Source of the DNA: Candidatus Binatia bacterium
GTDB taxonomy: Bacteria; Vulcanimicrobiota; Vulcanimicrobiia; Vulcanimicrobiales; Vulcanimicrobiaceae
Assembly: GCA_035541935.1 (NCBI GenBank)
Contig: DATKMJ010000038.1
Location: 1 to 51,962, forward strand
Length of the DNA: 51,962 nt
Reading direction: 5' to 3'
Each line of letters begins with the position of its first letter. The stretch's first letter is position 1. Position numbers and translations under genes: made by a program. The notes under the pieces are model-generated. The model was not told the origin of the DNA, searched no databases, and saw only the letters and a list, made by a program, of their open reading frames with translations. Below, piece by piece: positions 1 through 7,984 of this stretch.

Positions 1-2469
1 GGTTCGGCCGCGCTCACGATCTCCGACAGCACAGGCACAACGAACAGTTTCGCCGCCTACGGCAGCCTCTACAAGACGAAAGAGTTTCTGCCGCAGATCT
101 CGAGGATGGTCGCAAGTTTGAGTAACGGTCCATACTCAAGCGGCGGTTGGAGTGACGTTCGCGGCACGAGCTTTGACGGACTCGATCGGCCGCTCAAGAA
201 ATTCGAGCTTGCTTTCGGCACGGTCCCGGTGACGAAGAATACCTACGACGCGTCCGGTCAGTATGACCTGCTCAACCAGACAACCAACGCCGTCGGACAA
301 ATCACAACGTATGCCTACGACCATATCGACCGCGTCAACCAGATTACGTTCAGCGGCACCAGCCCGCTCGCCGATGGCCGAAGCTATACATATGATGCGG
401 ACGGCAGAACGGCGACGGCGACGAACTCTCAGCTCGGGACCTTGAGTTACGTCTACGATGTCGATGGCGATATGACGAGCGTGACGGAACCCGCGCAGGC
501 GGGAGCCCAATCGCTGATCTGTTACGCATATTATCCCGACGGTATGCGTGCGTATCTCGGGATCGGCGAACCCAGTCTTGACAGCTGCGGCACGAATACG
601 AACGGCATCACGGCGCAAAATCCAAGCAACGGTGGCATCCGCCAACCACAAATCTTCAGCTACGCTTATACCGAGGACGGCCTTCTCGCAGCGCAAGTCG
701 TAAACTGGGGCATCAATCAGGAGAAGTTTTCATGGACATATACCCCGAGCCAGCGTGAGACGAGCGAGACCGATCCACTCTATCAGCAGGTCGCATATCA
801 GCCGCCGAACGGTAGCACCCAGATTCAATTCGGGGAGAAGACGTATCAATACGACCAGTACGGCCGCGTAAACCAGTTAGTGTTTCCCGCAGGATACACA
901 GAATCCAACCCGGTCTACGATTACGACGACGAGCTCGCTGGCTATGCGCAGGGCGTACCGCAGCCTACGATCACGCGCTACCTTACGCTGAATGCCAGAG
1001 GCGAACTGCTTGGTGATTTTCCGCAACAAAATCCGCCACCGGGAAGCACGTGGGCGCAGGGGCCGACCTATTCGGCGAACGGTGCGCAACTGGGGAACGG
1101 AAGCACGTGCACCGGGACTAATCCTGTACAGGCGCCCCCGAACGCGCTGCAAGTCGACGTCCGCAGCAACATGGTGACGGCGATTCTCAACCCGGGCTGC
1201 GCCCAAGGCATCCCCGGGGCGTTTGTTTATACGTACGACGGCGCCGGTCGGCAGATCAATGTGACGGACTGGCCGAGTTGGCCTAACGGCGGGGGCACCC
1301 AAGGAGCATCGACGACGGACTACGATGCGGAAAACCATGTCGCGGACACCCAGAACGGCGTTACAAGTTCCACTGCGCTGTGGGGGCCCGACACCCATCA
1401 GCGTGTCGATACATCGACGTCAAACAGCCAGAGCGAAACAGACTCGGCGCACTGGGACGGCGAGACGATCCTATTTTCCAGCTCCAACCCCGGTTCGCCT
1501 AAGCTCTATATCGGCAAGTTCGCGACGATGGACTACGCCGGGGACATCACAGTCATTGATCGCGATCAGAGCGGGGCCGAGGTCACCGCCCATGGCTACC
1601 AGTCAGGCAACCTCGGACTTCCGCCGTGGATCACCAACGGGAACTGGTACGACGGTTGGTCAACAGGCACTGTGAGGACGCTCTACGTTTACAAAGCCCA
1701 AAAAATGTACCCCGTTCAACTCTTCCCTGGCAACTGCAACGTGACCAATACGAATAACAACTACTACACGTGCCCGACCACCGCGAATGGGGCGTTCGCC
1801 ATGAAGCGAGCAGATGGCTACGCCATGGTCGGCGGACTAGTCCAGGGGGCCCGCACCTATGATCCGACCAGCGGCCAGTGGCTCACGCCCGATCCGTATG
1901 CGGGCGATATAAGAGACCCTCTATCGCAAAAGCCCTTCATGTGGAATAATAACAATCCGGTCCAATGGAGCGACCCGAGCGGATATGAAGGATGCGAACC
2001 CGGAACTTGTGGTATTGACCCGATCCATCCGCCGCAACCCCCGGCAAATGCGGAAACGTATGGCAAGTTAGAGGGGCACATCGGGCCCGCATCGGTTTCC
2101 ATCACCGTAACAGAACGCAGTGGAGCCTTTTTGAGCCTAGGCGCCACCGGTAACTTGAAAACAGTTGTCGGCAACCTGGTTAACCTCACAAAGGGAAGGT
2201 TGAGCGCAGGCGCGTCTCTCACCGGGGGAGTGTGCCTTCCTTCTGCAGGCAAGAGTTGCGGAGACGTCCTTAAGGAAGGGAGCGGTGGTATGAGTCTCAG
2301 CGTGGGAGAGGGTATAAACGCTACTGTAGAGGGTCAACGCAATGGCAGCGGCTTCTTGGTAGGCGGAGGCATATCGCTGGGCCCCCCTGGACTTAATGCA
2401 TCAGGAGGTTACGGTGTTCGCGTCACCGATGGCGCTAAGCAAAAGCATGCCGCAACCAAGCGGTATTAG
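1..2469 (+). CDS. RHS/YD-repeat protein, 3' part (5' end outside window)
   Basis: The reading frame is open from base 1, so about 822 residues of a longer protein are visible; the first ATG at 106 is internal. YD-type repeats (YDxxGR, YDYDDELAGY, YTYDGAGRQ) run over the first ~480 residues. The RHS-associated core follows (ARTYDPTSGQWLTPDP, then NNNNPVQWSDPSGYEG, about residues 615-665). RHS proteins are large surface or secreted proteins whose YD repeats form a shell around a variable C-terminal tip, often a toxin. Here the tip after the core is about 155 residues, rich in Gly and Ser with a Lys-rich end, and matches no toxin family I know. A small membrane protein starts 6 bases after the stop and could be its cognate immunity protein. 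The RHS call is firm; toxin activity is inference. Confidence 0.88.
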   Translation, partial: GSAALTISDSTGTTNSFAAYGSLYKTKEFLPQISRMVASLSNGPYSSGGWSDVRGTSFDGLDRPLKKFELAFGTVPVTKNTYDASGQYDLLNQTTNAVGQITTYAYDHIDRVNQITFSGTSPLADGRSYTYDADGRTATATNSQLGTLSYVYDVDGDMTSVTEPAQAGAQSLICYAYYPDGMRAYLGIGEPSLDSCGTNTNGITAQNPSNGGIRQPQIFSYAYTEDGLLAAQVVNWGINQEKFSWTYTPSQRETSETDPLYQQVAYQPPNGSTQIQFGEKTYQYDQYGRVNQLVFPAGYTESNPVYDYDDELAGYAQGVPQPTITRYLTLNARGELLGDFPQQNPPPGSTWAQGPTYSANGAQLGNGSTCTGTNPVQAPPNALQVDVRSNMVTAILNPGCAQGIPGAFVYTYDGAGRQINVTDWPSWPNGGGTQGASTTDYDAENHVADTQNGVTSSTALWGPDTHQRVDTSTSNSQSETDSAHWDGETILFSSSNPGSPKLYIGKFATMDYAGDITVIDRDQSGAEVTAHGYQSGNLGLPPWITNGNWYDGWSTGTVRTLYVYKAQKMYPVQLFPGNCNVTNTNNNYYTCPTTANGAFAMKRADGYAMVGGLVQGARTYDPTSGQWLTPDPYAGDIRDPLSQKPFMWNNNNPVQWSDPSGYEGCEPGTCGIDPIHPPQPPANAETYGKLEGHIGPASVSITVTERSGAFLSLGATGNLKTVVGNLVNLTKGRLSAGASLTGGVCLPSAGKSCGDVLKEGSGGMSLSVGEGINATVEGQRNGSGFLVGGGISLGPPGLNASGGYGVRVTDGAKQKHAATKRY

Positions 2470-2475
2470 TCGCAC

Positions 2476-2745
2476 ATGGTTGCTGTTTACGCCGGTGCCA
2501 TCGTCGCGCTATGCGTCTATTCGCGATGGATTTGGCTGCACACGCGAAGACTGCAGTTCTTTTTGCGAGTCCTGTTACTTCTGCTCCAAGCGCTTATGAT
2601 TGCGTCGATAGTAGCGGCTGCGTATTATCATGTCGGCAAAAGAGCCGAGCTGTCACTGGAGGCACTCGGGTTAACGATCGCCGTAACAGCAATCATCGCG
2701 CTATATTTCAAGGACCGAATCGATCTCGATGATACACAACGCTGA
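2476..2745 (+). CDS. small two-helix membrane protein, possible RHS immunity protein
   Basis: 89 residues. An N-terminal hydrophobic helix (VAVYAGAIVALCVYS), a basic stretch (WLHTRRLQFF), then a long hydrophobic region split by HVGKRAEL and a second membrane segment (LGLTIAVTAIIALYF) before an acidic tail (KDRIDLDDTQR). It starts 6 bases after the RHS stop, so the two genes are probably co-transcribed. Small membrane proteins directly downstream of RHS genes often protect against the RHS tip toxin. Nothing in the sequence proves that role. No clear Shine-Dalgarno is visible, which fits translational coupling to the upstream gene. No family recognised. Confidence 0.6.
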   Translation: MVAVYAGAIVALCVYSRWIWLHTRRLQFFLRVLLLLLQALMIASIVAAAYYHVGKRAELSLEALGLTIAVTAIIALYFKDRIDLDDTQR

Positions 2746-2787
2746 GAAGAGTCAACAAAAAGCGCGCCGCAGTAAAGGCGTTCTAAT

Positions 2788-3288
2788 ATGAACGGATGCT
2801 TACGTACGTTCTTGTGCAGGCTTCTCGCCGTCATTACTATCGTGCTTTTCGTTTCGCACGCGGCTAGAGGCCAAGATCAAGCTGGCCAGGTGAAGCGGTT
2901 GGCCTTTCTCGCTGGATCGTGGCGATGTGCAGTTCACGGACCAGGTGTGCCGGACGGCATCGTGGATGAACTGACCTATACGTTCACGCCAGATTGGTCT
3001 TGGATGATCGAGACGTCACACGTACGGCAACCCGGAAAGGACCATTGGAGTACCCAGCTTTGGGGATACGACGCACGTGATCAGCGATTGGTCGCATATC
3101 AGTTCGACTCAACCGGCGTCTCGACTAAGACGGTAGAGGGTTGGGTCGAAGGCCGCTTCCAGAGTAGGCGCGATGATAATGGATCAACCGTCGTATTGGA
3201 TCCATCGCGAGGTAACGCATTCGACTGGACAATCAAGACTGCCGATGGCTCAAAGGTGATCACGGAGTCCTGTACACGCTCACGATAG
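2788..3288 (+). CDS. secreted DUF1579-like protein
   Basis: 166 residues. It has an N-terminal signal peptide (basic start, hydrophobic core LLAVITIVLFVSHAA, likely cleavage near ARG-QD). The mature part opens with RLAFLAGSWRC, the opening signature of DUF1579 and related lipocalin-like small proteins, followed by Trp-rich beta strands (DWSWMIETSH, STQLWGYDARDQ). Such proteins are predicted exported beta-barrels of unknown ligand. It lies 42 bases downstream of the small membrane protein on the same strand and may be the last gene of the RHS transcript. The family match rests on the opening motif and the predicted all-beta character, so the fold is likely and the function unknown. Confidence 0.6.
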   Translation: MNGCLRTFLCRLLAVITIVLFVSHAARGQDQAGQVKRLAFLAGSWRCAVHGPGVPDGIVDELTYTFTPDWSWMIETSHVRQPGKDHWSTQLWGYDARDQRLVAYQFDSTGVSTKTVEGWVEGRFQSRRDDNGSTVVLDPSRGNAFDWTIKTADGSKVITESCTRSR

Positions 3289-3317
3289 CGGAGGCCTCTT
3301 GCGCGCTCGGGGGGGAC

Positions 3318-3353
3318 GGGGGCCAGCCGGCCCGTAGGGGCCCAACGGCCCCC
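3318..3353. terminator. GC-rich two-part stem-loop
   Basis: An outer stem GGGGGCC/GGCCCCC and an inner stem GGCCC/GGGCC are separated by a symmetric 4-base internal loop. The hairpin lies 30 bases past the stop of the secreted-protein gene and could end transcription from the left. No clean T-run follows; CTTTCTC is the closest on the plus strand. Confidence 0.45.
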
Positions 3354-3378
3354 TTTCTCAGGGGCATCAAGGGGCGGC

Positions 3379-3534
3379 TCACGCCAGCTCCAGCCGACCG
3401 TTGCGCAGCCAGCCGTGGTAGCCGGAGCTGCCGATGCCGCCGATCTGGATCGATGGGGTCGCCGTCACCGTCGGCGGGGTGGCCTTGGGATCGCCCGGAT
3501 CGAATCCAGCCGCGGCTGGTAACGGGTCTGACAT
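3379..3534 (-). CDS. possible small protein, 51 residues
   Basis: An ATG-started frame on the minus strand encodes 51 residues. The N-terminal half is rich in Pro, Asp, Thr and Ala. The C-terminal half reads like a folded or anchoring tail (IGGIGSSGYHGWL, then RNGRLELA). The amino-acid make-up looks more protein-like than the Arg-rich readings of the other frames here. The GC-rich hairpin at 3318-3353 lies just after its stop in its own direction and could be its terminator. No clear Shine-Dalgarno precedes it (GCCACCTC). It may be genuine, a remnant of a mobile-element gene, or chance. No family recognised. Confidence 0.25.
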   Translation of the reverse strand: MSDPLPAAAGFDPGDPKATPPTVTATPSIQIGGIGSSGYHGWLRNGRLELA

Positions 3535-4043
3535 GAGGTGGCAAAACGGTTCAGGTTAAAATTGTGAGTTCCGGGCCACCGATCGTAACGCGAGGCTTCA
3601 AAGTCAGGTGCTTCGCCGAGTGGCCCACATTTGGCCCACATAGTCGCGGCAACCGAAGACAACCGGTGACCACAGCGATAGCGGCATCTTCCTTAGAAAG
3701 CGCGCTCTTAGTCGTCGTCAGTACTTTCGAGTCGTGCTGCTGTATCGCTTTCGATTCCCGTTGGCGCTACCAGCTTGTCATCCTGAGCTTGTCGAAGGAT
3801 GTATGTGCGGTTTTTTGATGCTTGCAATGAGACGGTTGCGACCGCGGGGGCCCGCAAAACAAGCCATCGGCTCGCGGCCTCGACGTGAGGACCGCGGCAG
3901 GCGTTCTCGCTCTCGCTTCGCCGGCCGCATCGCAACTGCGCCAGCGGGCCTCTCAGCGGTCGGGTAGCGGAGGCAATTGCGCTCGGTATTTGCGGTTGCC
4001 AAACGGTTGCCGTCGGTGGCCGATCGTTTAATCGGAACCGTGA
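3535..4043. other. gene-poor intergenic stretch
   Basis: About 500 bases with no convincing gene on either strand; the open frames are short and Arg-rich. It holds a doubled TGGCCCACA element near 3620-3640 and the dispersed repeat at 3777-3801. The minus-strand reading across 3600-3660 (MWAKCGPLGE) resembles the ends of some tyrosine-integrase genes next to attachment sites. That is too weak to call, but it fits an old insertion site. Confidence 0.4.
3777..3801. repeat. dispersed REP-like element
   Basis: Contains the core TCCTGAGCTTGTCGAAGGA flanked by GTCA and TG. This short, partly palindromic element occurs in intergenic DNA of many unrelated high-GC bacteria; when read through it gives the peptide CHPELVEG. 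Only one copy was found in this window. It is often seen near gene ends. Its function is unknown. Confidence 0.55.
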
Positions 4044-4077
4044 AGCGAGCGCTGCCCCAAAGAGGGCGGCGCTCGCT
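4044..4077 (-). terminator. stem-loop downstream of the DUF4397 lipoprotein gene
   Basis: Perfect 9-base arms AGCGAGCGC and GCGCTCGCT, with further CCC/GGG pairing inside. It starts about 30 bases after the stop of the minus-strand gene at 4109. There is only a short TT in the expected direction, so it is a probable rather than textbook terminator. Confidence 0.6.
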
Positions 4078-4108
4078 GGAAGGTTCGCTTTGAGACTTGC
4101 CCGCGACC

Positions 4109-5017
4109 CTACGGATCGAGGGTTCCGATCAGCCGTGCAGCGGACTTCGTATCGATGGCAAAGACCGAAAGGTGCGCGTCGCTCGGAATCTCGGATGATT
4201 TGTCGCCTAGTAACGCTTTCTCGCTGTCGGTCTTATGCTTGAGGCCTTTCGCGAGACCGGTGATGTTCGCTGCAATCAGCGGTGCAAACATACCGCTTGC
4301 GCCCGGTGCCCCAGCGGCAAAACCAACGGACTTTGGCAGCGTCGAAGGCAAGGGCGATAAAAAGAATTCGCCGCCCGAAACCTTGCCGCTTTTTGCGGGC
4401 CCGCTTGTGCCTTTCGCGAGGGCGAATTCGAATACGGTGGAAACCTCCGGCGGCACTTTTTGCGCCGCATCGTAGACCCCGACGGCAACCGGGCCGTTAA
4501 GGACTTGCTGCACGTAGGGAGACGCATGATGGACCACGAGGGCCGTCTCGCTCGAAGATTCATTGGGTTCGACAAAGTTAACGAAGCGTAGCGTTTGCGC
4601 GGAGACTTGGCCTGCAACCACGACGCTATAGCTGGCGCCCCCCTTCAATCGTACGTCCTCTGACGCGACTGCGGGTCCCATCGAGCCGAACTTCACGACG
4701 TCGACGGTATACGCACCGGCCGGCACGCTGAGGAAGTCGGTAATCTGCGGATATTGTGCGTTGGCGATCGTTGGTTGTTTCGGCCGCTTGGCGCCTTTTG
4801 AATAGACGTAGATGTCAACGGCGCCGGCATCCGGAGAACCGTGTATGGCCCGCAACGATGCCTGGCCCATCGCGCCCGGCTTCACCATTGGCGCTTGCGC
4901 CGCGGCTGCTCCTTGCGGTGTGAGCAGACCAGATCCTCCCGGCCCCGAGCAGCCCGTGCAGAGCGCGGCCGCTATTGCAAGGCCGATCAGGCGTTGCAAA
5001 TTTCCAGAATAGTTCAC
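4109..5017 (-). CDS. DUF4397-domain lipoprotein
   Basis: 302 residues. It starts with GTG at 5017, preceded by AGAAAGG at good spacing. The N-terminus is a lipoprotein-type signal (hydrophobic LIGLAIAAAL, then CTGC, Cys23 as the likely lipidated residue). After a low-complexity Gly/Pro/Ala linker comes the DUF4397 signature ASLRAIHGSPDAGAVDIYV (residues ~53-71), followed by Ig-like beta strands (FLSVPAGAYTVDVVKFG) and a second, diverged beta domain. DUF4397 proteins are secreted beta-sandwich proteins of unknown function. It is probably anchored at a membrane facing the periplasm or surface. It lies 79 bases downstream of the TIGR01777 gene on the same strand and has its own ribosome site. 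Confidence 0.82.
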   Translation of the reverse strand: MNYSGNLQRLIGLAIAAALCTGCSGPGGSGLLTPQGAAAAQAPMVKPGAMGQASLRAIHGSPDAGAVDIYVYSKGAKRPKQPTIANAQYPQITDFLSVPAGAYTVDVVKFGSMGPAVASEDVRLKGGASYSVVVAGQVSAQTLRFVNFVEPNESSSETALVVHHASPYVQQVLNGPVAVGVYDAAQKVPPEVSTVFEFALAKGTSGPAKSGKVSGGEFFLSPLPSTLPKSVGFAAGAPGASGMFAPLIAANITGLAKGLKHKTDSEKALLGDKSSEIPSDAHLSVFAIDTKSAARLIGTLDP

Positions 5018-5096
5018 GTCAATGTACCTTTCTTTGGGTTGGTTAAAAGTAATGGCACGGCGTTCGACTTGGGTATGCGTGTAGTGAAGGGCGCGT

Positions 5097-6431
5097 TTAC
5101 CGCGGTGCAGCAGCCGCCGCCGGCTCCGAAGCGAAGCGACGTTCGATCTCCTCGCGCCGATAGGCGAAGATCGCTTCTACGTCGTGGCGCACCAATGGCA
5201 GCGCGATCGCGCTGAACGGCGCGAACGGCAGCGCGTACGTCACGTCGTCGGCGATCACGGTGCCTCCGGGAATTTCCATGAAGGTGTGCTCGTGTTCCCA
5301 GAGTGCGTACGGGCCGCGCAGCTGCACGTCGACGAAGCCATGCGGCGGGTTCCACTTGGCGATGAGCGTCTTCCAGGAGAGTGGCACGCCGTGCAGGCGC
5401 AGATCGTACTCGATGACGCTACCCTCTTGGATAGCCGCCGCGCCACTCTTAATCGTGAAATGTAGCGACGACGGCGTGATCGCTTCGAGATTGCGCGCGT
5501 CGGAGAAGAAGGCGAATATCTCCTCCACCGGCAGCGGCACGAACTGCTGCGATGCAAAGGTTTGCAGTACCGCCGGCGTGCCCGCCGCGTCCGGATTGAA
5601 GAGATGCTGCAGCGCCGTTTCGAGTCGCTTCTCGCGCCACACGTAGCCGGCGCTCGCGGCAACGGCCGGCAGCACGAGCTGACTGATGAGAAGGCTTTCG
5701 GCAAACTCGCCGAGCATCGCGCGCAGCGCAAACGGAGGTGCGGGCGCGAGCGCGGGGCGGTACATCGCCGCGCCGATCGCTTGCGCGACGCGCGCGTTGG
5801 TTGCGACGTCGGGCGAGACCGCATTGACCGCGCCGCGCACCGTCTCGGTCTCGATGGCAAGGAGGTAGAGGCCGACGATATCGTCGAGCGCAATCCATGG
5901 TACGAACTGTCGCCCGCTGCCGAGCGGGCCGCCGGCGCCAAAGGCAAACGGGCGCGCGATTTTCGGTAACGCGCCGCCGTCGCGTGCAAGCACGATGCCG
6001 GTGCGCATGACGACCGTGCGAATCCCCAGCGCCTGCGCGCCAAACGCCTCGCGCTCCCAGTCTCGACAGACCGTTGCGAGGAAATCGTTGCCGGGCGGCG
6101 AGGTTTCGAAGAGCGGTTCGTCGCCGCGATCGCCGTAGTACCCTACGGCCGACGCGCTCACCAGTACGCGCGGCTTCCTGCGGCAGGCCGAGAGAGCCCG
6201 GACGAGGGCGCGCGTGCCCTCGACGCGCGACTGCCGGATCTCCGTTTTCTTTTCAAGGGTCCAGCGGCCGTCGATCGGCTCACCGGCCAGGTTGATGACC
6301 GCATCGAGCGTCTCCAGCTGCCCGGGGTCCGGTCGCCGCAGCAACGGAACCGCGACCCAGCCCCGCTCGTGAAAGGCATGGGCGAGAGCCCGCCCGATGA
6401 GTCCACTGGCACCCGTCATTCCCACTCGCAT
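5097..6431 (-). CDS. TIGR01777-family SDR with C-terminal SRPBCC domain
   Basis: 444 residues from the ATG that gives MRVGMTGASGLIG; an in-frame ATG 18 bases upstream is less likely. Residues 1-295 are an extended SDR of the TIGR01777/YfcH type: NAD(P)-binding TGASGLIG (6-13), INLAGEPI (46-53) and the family hallmark SAVGYYGDRGDE (94-105). Residues ~296-430 form an SRPBCC ligand-binding domain (FVPLPVEEIFAFFSDARNLE), like polyketide-cyclase or oligoketide transport proteins. The fusion of these two domains is known in other bacteria. It is divergent from the carotenoid operon and shares its promoter region. In several phyla TIGR01777 genes sit beside carotenoid or photolyase genes under B12-light regulators, so a light-induced role is plausible. 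Substrate unknown. Confidence 0.85.
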   Translation of the reverse strand: MRVGMTGASGLIGRALAHAFHERGWVAVPLLRRPDPGQLETLDAVINLAGEPIDGRWTLEKKTEIRQSRVEGTRALVRALSACRRKPRVLVSASAVGYYGDRGDEPLFETSPPGNDFLATVCRDWEREAFGAQALGIRTVVMRTGIVLARDGGALPKIARPFAFGAGGPLGSGRQFVPWIALDDIVGLYLLAIETETVRGAVNAVSPDVATNARVAQAIGAAMYRPALAPAPPFALRAMLGEFAESLLISQLVLPAVAASAGYVWREKRLETALQHLFNPDAAGTPAVLQTFASQQFVPLPVEEIFAFFSDARNLEAITPSSLHFTIKSGAAAIQEGSVIEYDLRLHGVPLSWKTLIAKWNPPHGFVDVQLRGPYALWEHEHTFMEIPGGTVIADDVTYALPFAPFSAIALPLVRHDVEAIFAYRREEIERRFASEPAAAAAPR

Positions 6432-6448
6432 AACCGCATGGTGGCACA

Positions 6449-6486
6449 TTTGCCCGTATTTGTCCAGGGCAAACCATAGACAAAAT
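6449..6486. promoter_or_regulatory. interlaced palindromes in the divergent crt promoter
   Basis: Two inverted repeats overlap between the divergent genes. TTTGCCC (6449-6455) pairs with GGGCAAA (6467-6473), and ATTTGTC (6458-6464) pairs with GACAAAAT (6479-6486). TTTGTC followed 16 bases later by CAAAAT reads as a weak promoter towards the desaturase gene, and almost the same pattern reads towards the SDR gene. The site is a good candidate operator for the CarH-like repressor encoded at the end of the operon. Binding is inferred. Confidence 0.5.
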
Positions 6487-6511
6487 TGCCACAGCCTGGT
6501 AGAGTGCCGGC

Positions 6512-7984
6512 GTGGGGATCTCTGGGAAACGCGCGGTCGTGGTCGGGGCGGGCATAGCCGGCCTTACCGCGGCGGCTCGGTTAGCAAAGGAAGGCTATGC
6601 GACGACGCTGCTCGAGAAGGGTGCCGACGCAGGCGGCCGCGCCGGCCGGCTGGAGCGTGAGGGCTTCCGCTTCGATCTCGGGCCGACGCTGCTGTTCATG
6701 CCCGACGTCTTCCGCGCGGCCTTTGCGGCGTGCGGCGCCGATTTCGACCGTGAGGTGCCTCTGGCGCGTCTTCCGGTGAACTATCGGCTGCATTTTGCCG
6801 ACGGGCGCACGCTCGAACTGTCGCCCGTGCTCTCCGACACCCTGGCGTCGCTCGAGAGCTTCGCGCCCGGCTCGGGTCGCTCGCTCTTGCGCTACCTCGC
6901 CGGCAGCGCGCGTGCGTACGAACTCGCGCGCGAACACTTTGTCGGCAGGCGTATCAAGAGCGCCTGGCAGTTTCTCTCGCCGCGTTCGATCGGTGCGCTC
7001 GTGGCGAGCGGCGCATTTCGCTCGCTGCGCGCGACCGCGGCGCGCGCGTTCGGCACGTCCGAACTCGCGGCCGCGCTCTCCTTTCAAACGATGTACCTCG
7101 GCATGTCGCCGTTTGCGAGCCCCGAGTTGTACCGCCTCTTGCTCTTCACCGAGATGGGCGAGGGCATTTTCTACCCCCAAGGTGGGATGTACGCTTTGGT
7201 TTCGGCGCTCGAGCGAGTCGCACGCGCACGCGGCGCCCTGCTCCAGTACGGCATCGAGGTTGACGGCGTGGTGCGCAAAGGCGACACCGTCGTCGGCGTG
7301 CGTGCCGGCGACGTTACCTATCCGTGCGACGTCGCGCTCTTTACCGCCGATCTTCCCCATGCGTTCGAAACGATTCTCGGCGAAAAACATCGCTCAACTT
7401 CGATGCGGCTGACGCCATCGGCGCTGCTGCTCTACGTAGCGCTCGACAAGCGCTATTGCGGCCTGCGCCATCACGAGTTTCTCATGCCGGCCGATCTGCG
7501 CGAAACGTGCCGCGATATCTTCGAGCGCGGCATCTTTCCGCGCGATCCCGCGATCTATCTGGCGGCGCCATCGGGTACCGATCCCGGCTGCGCACCCGAC
7601 GGAAAGGAAGCGCTCTACGTGCTCGTTCCGGTTCCGAACTTGCGCGGCAGCATCGCGTGGGAGACGGAGACCGAGGCGCTTGCCGCCGAGGTCCTCGAGC
7701 GCATCGAGCGCCGGCTTTTGAGCGGATTGCGCGGGCGGGTGCGCTGGTTCGAGACGCGCACGCCGCGCGATTTCGCACGTACGCTCAATCTGTACGGCGG
7801 CGCGGCGTTCGGGTTGTCGCACGATCTGCTGCAGATCGGTCCATTTCGGCCGGACACCCGCCATCCGCGCTTGCGCAACCTCTACTTTGCAGGCGCGAGC
7901 ACGCGCCCGGCGACGGGGCTTCCGCTCGTCACGATGAGCGCCATGCAGACCGTCGAGCGAATCTGCGAAGAAGTGCCCGCATGA
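6512..7984 (+). CDS. crtI: phytoene desaturase-type carotenoid oxidoreductase
   Basis: 490 residues, GTG start. It has an N-terminal FAD-binding Rossmann motif (VVGAGIAGLTAAARL, GxGxxG at 12-17) and the following EKGADAGGRAGRLE segment. The C-terminus carries the CrtI signature NLYFAGASTRPATGLP. CrtI-type enzymes introduce double bonds into phytoene (C40) or diapophytoene (C30) using FAD at the membrane. The stop overlaps the start of the phytoene synthase gene by 4 bases (ATGA), so the two are translationally coupled. It is the first gene of the operon, directly behind the palindromic promoter. A second desaturase lies two genes on, so the division of labour between them is not clear from sequence. 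Confidence 0.93.
   Translation: MGISGKRAVVVGAGIAGLTAAARLAKEGYATTLLEKGADAGGRAGRLEREGFRFDLGPTLLFMPDVFRAAFAACGADFDREVPLARLPVNYRLHFADGRTLELSPVLSDTLASLESFAPGSGRSLLRYLAGSARAYELAREHFVGRRIKSAWQFLSPRSIGALVASGAFRSLRATAARAFGTSELAAALSFQTMYLGMSPFASPELYRLLLFTEMGEGIFYPQGGMYALVSALERVARARGALLQYGIEVDGVVRKGDTVVGVRAGDVTYPCDVALFTADLPHAFETILGEKHRSTSMRLTPSALLLYVALDKRYCGLRHHEFLMPADLRETCRDIFERGIFPRDPAIYLAAPSGTDPGCAPDGKEALYVLVPVPNLRGSIAWETETEALAAEVLERIERRLLSGLRGRVRWFETRTPRDFARTLNLYGGAAFGLSHDLLQIGPFRPDTRHPRLRNLYFAGASTRPATGLPLVTMSAMQTVERICEEVPA

Noticed and set aside
136-696. Open frame on the minus strand inside the RHS gene
   Set aside because: Opposite-strand shadow of a well-supported gene; composition lacks any domain signature.
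3590-3660. Possible tRNA near the doubled TGGCCCACA element
   Set aside because: No cloverleaf, anticodon arm or TTC loop could be folded from either strand.
3734-3967. Plus-strand frame with CHPELVEG peptide
   Set aside because: The peptide is only the read-through of a dispersed DNA repeat, and the rest is Arg-rich noise.
5255-6043. Long minus-strand frame within the TIGR01777 gene
   Set aside because: Ser/Arg-rich reading typical of a shifted frame in high-GC DNA; overlaps a clear gene.
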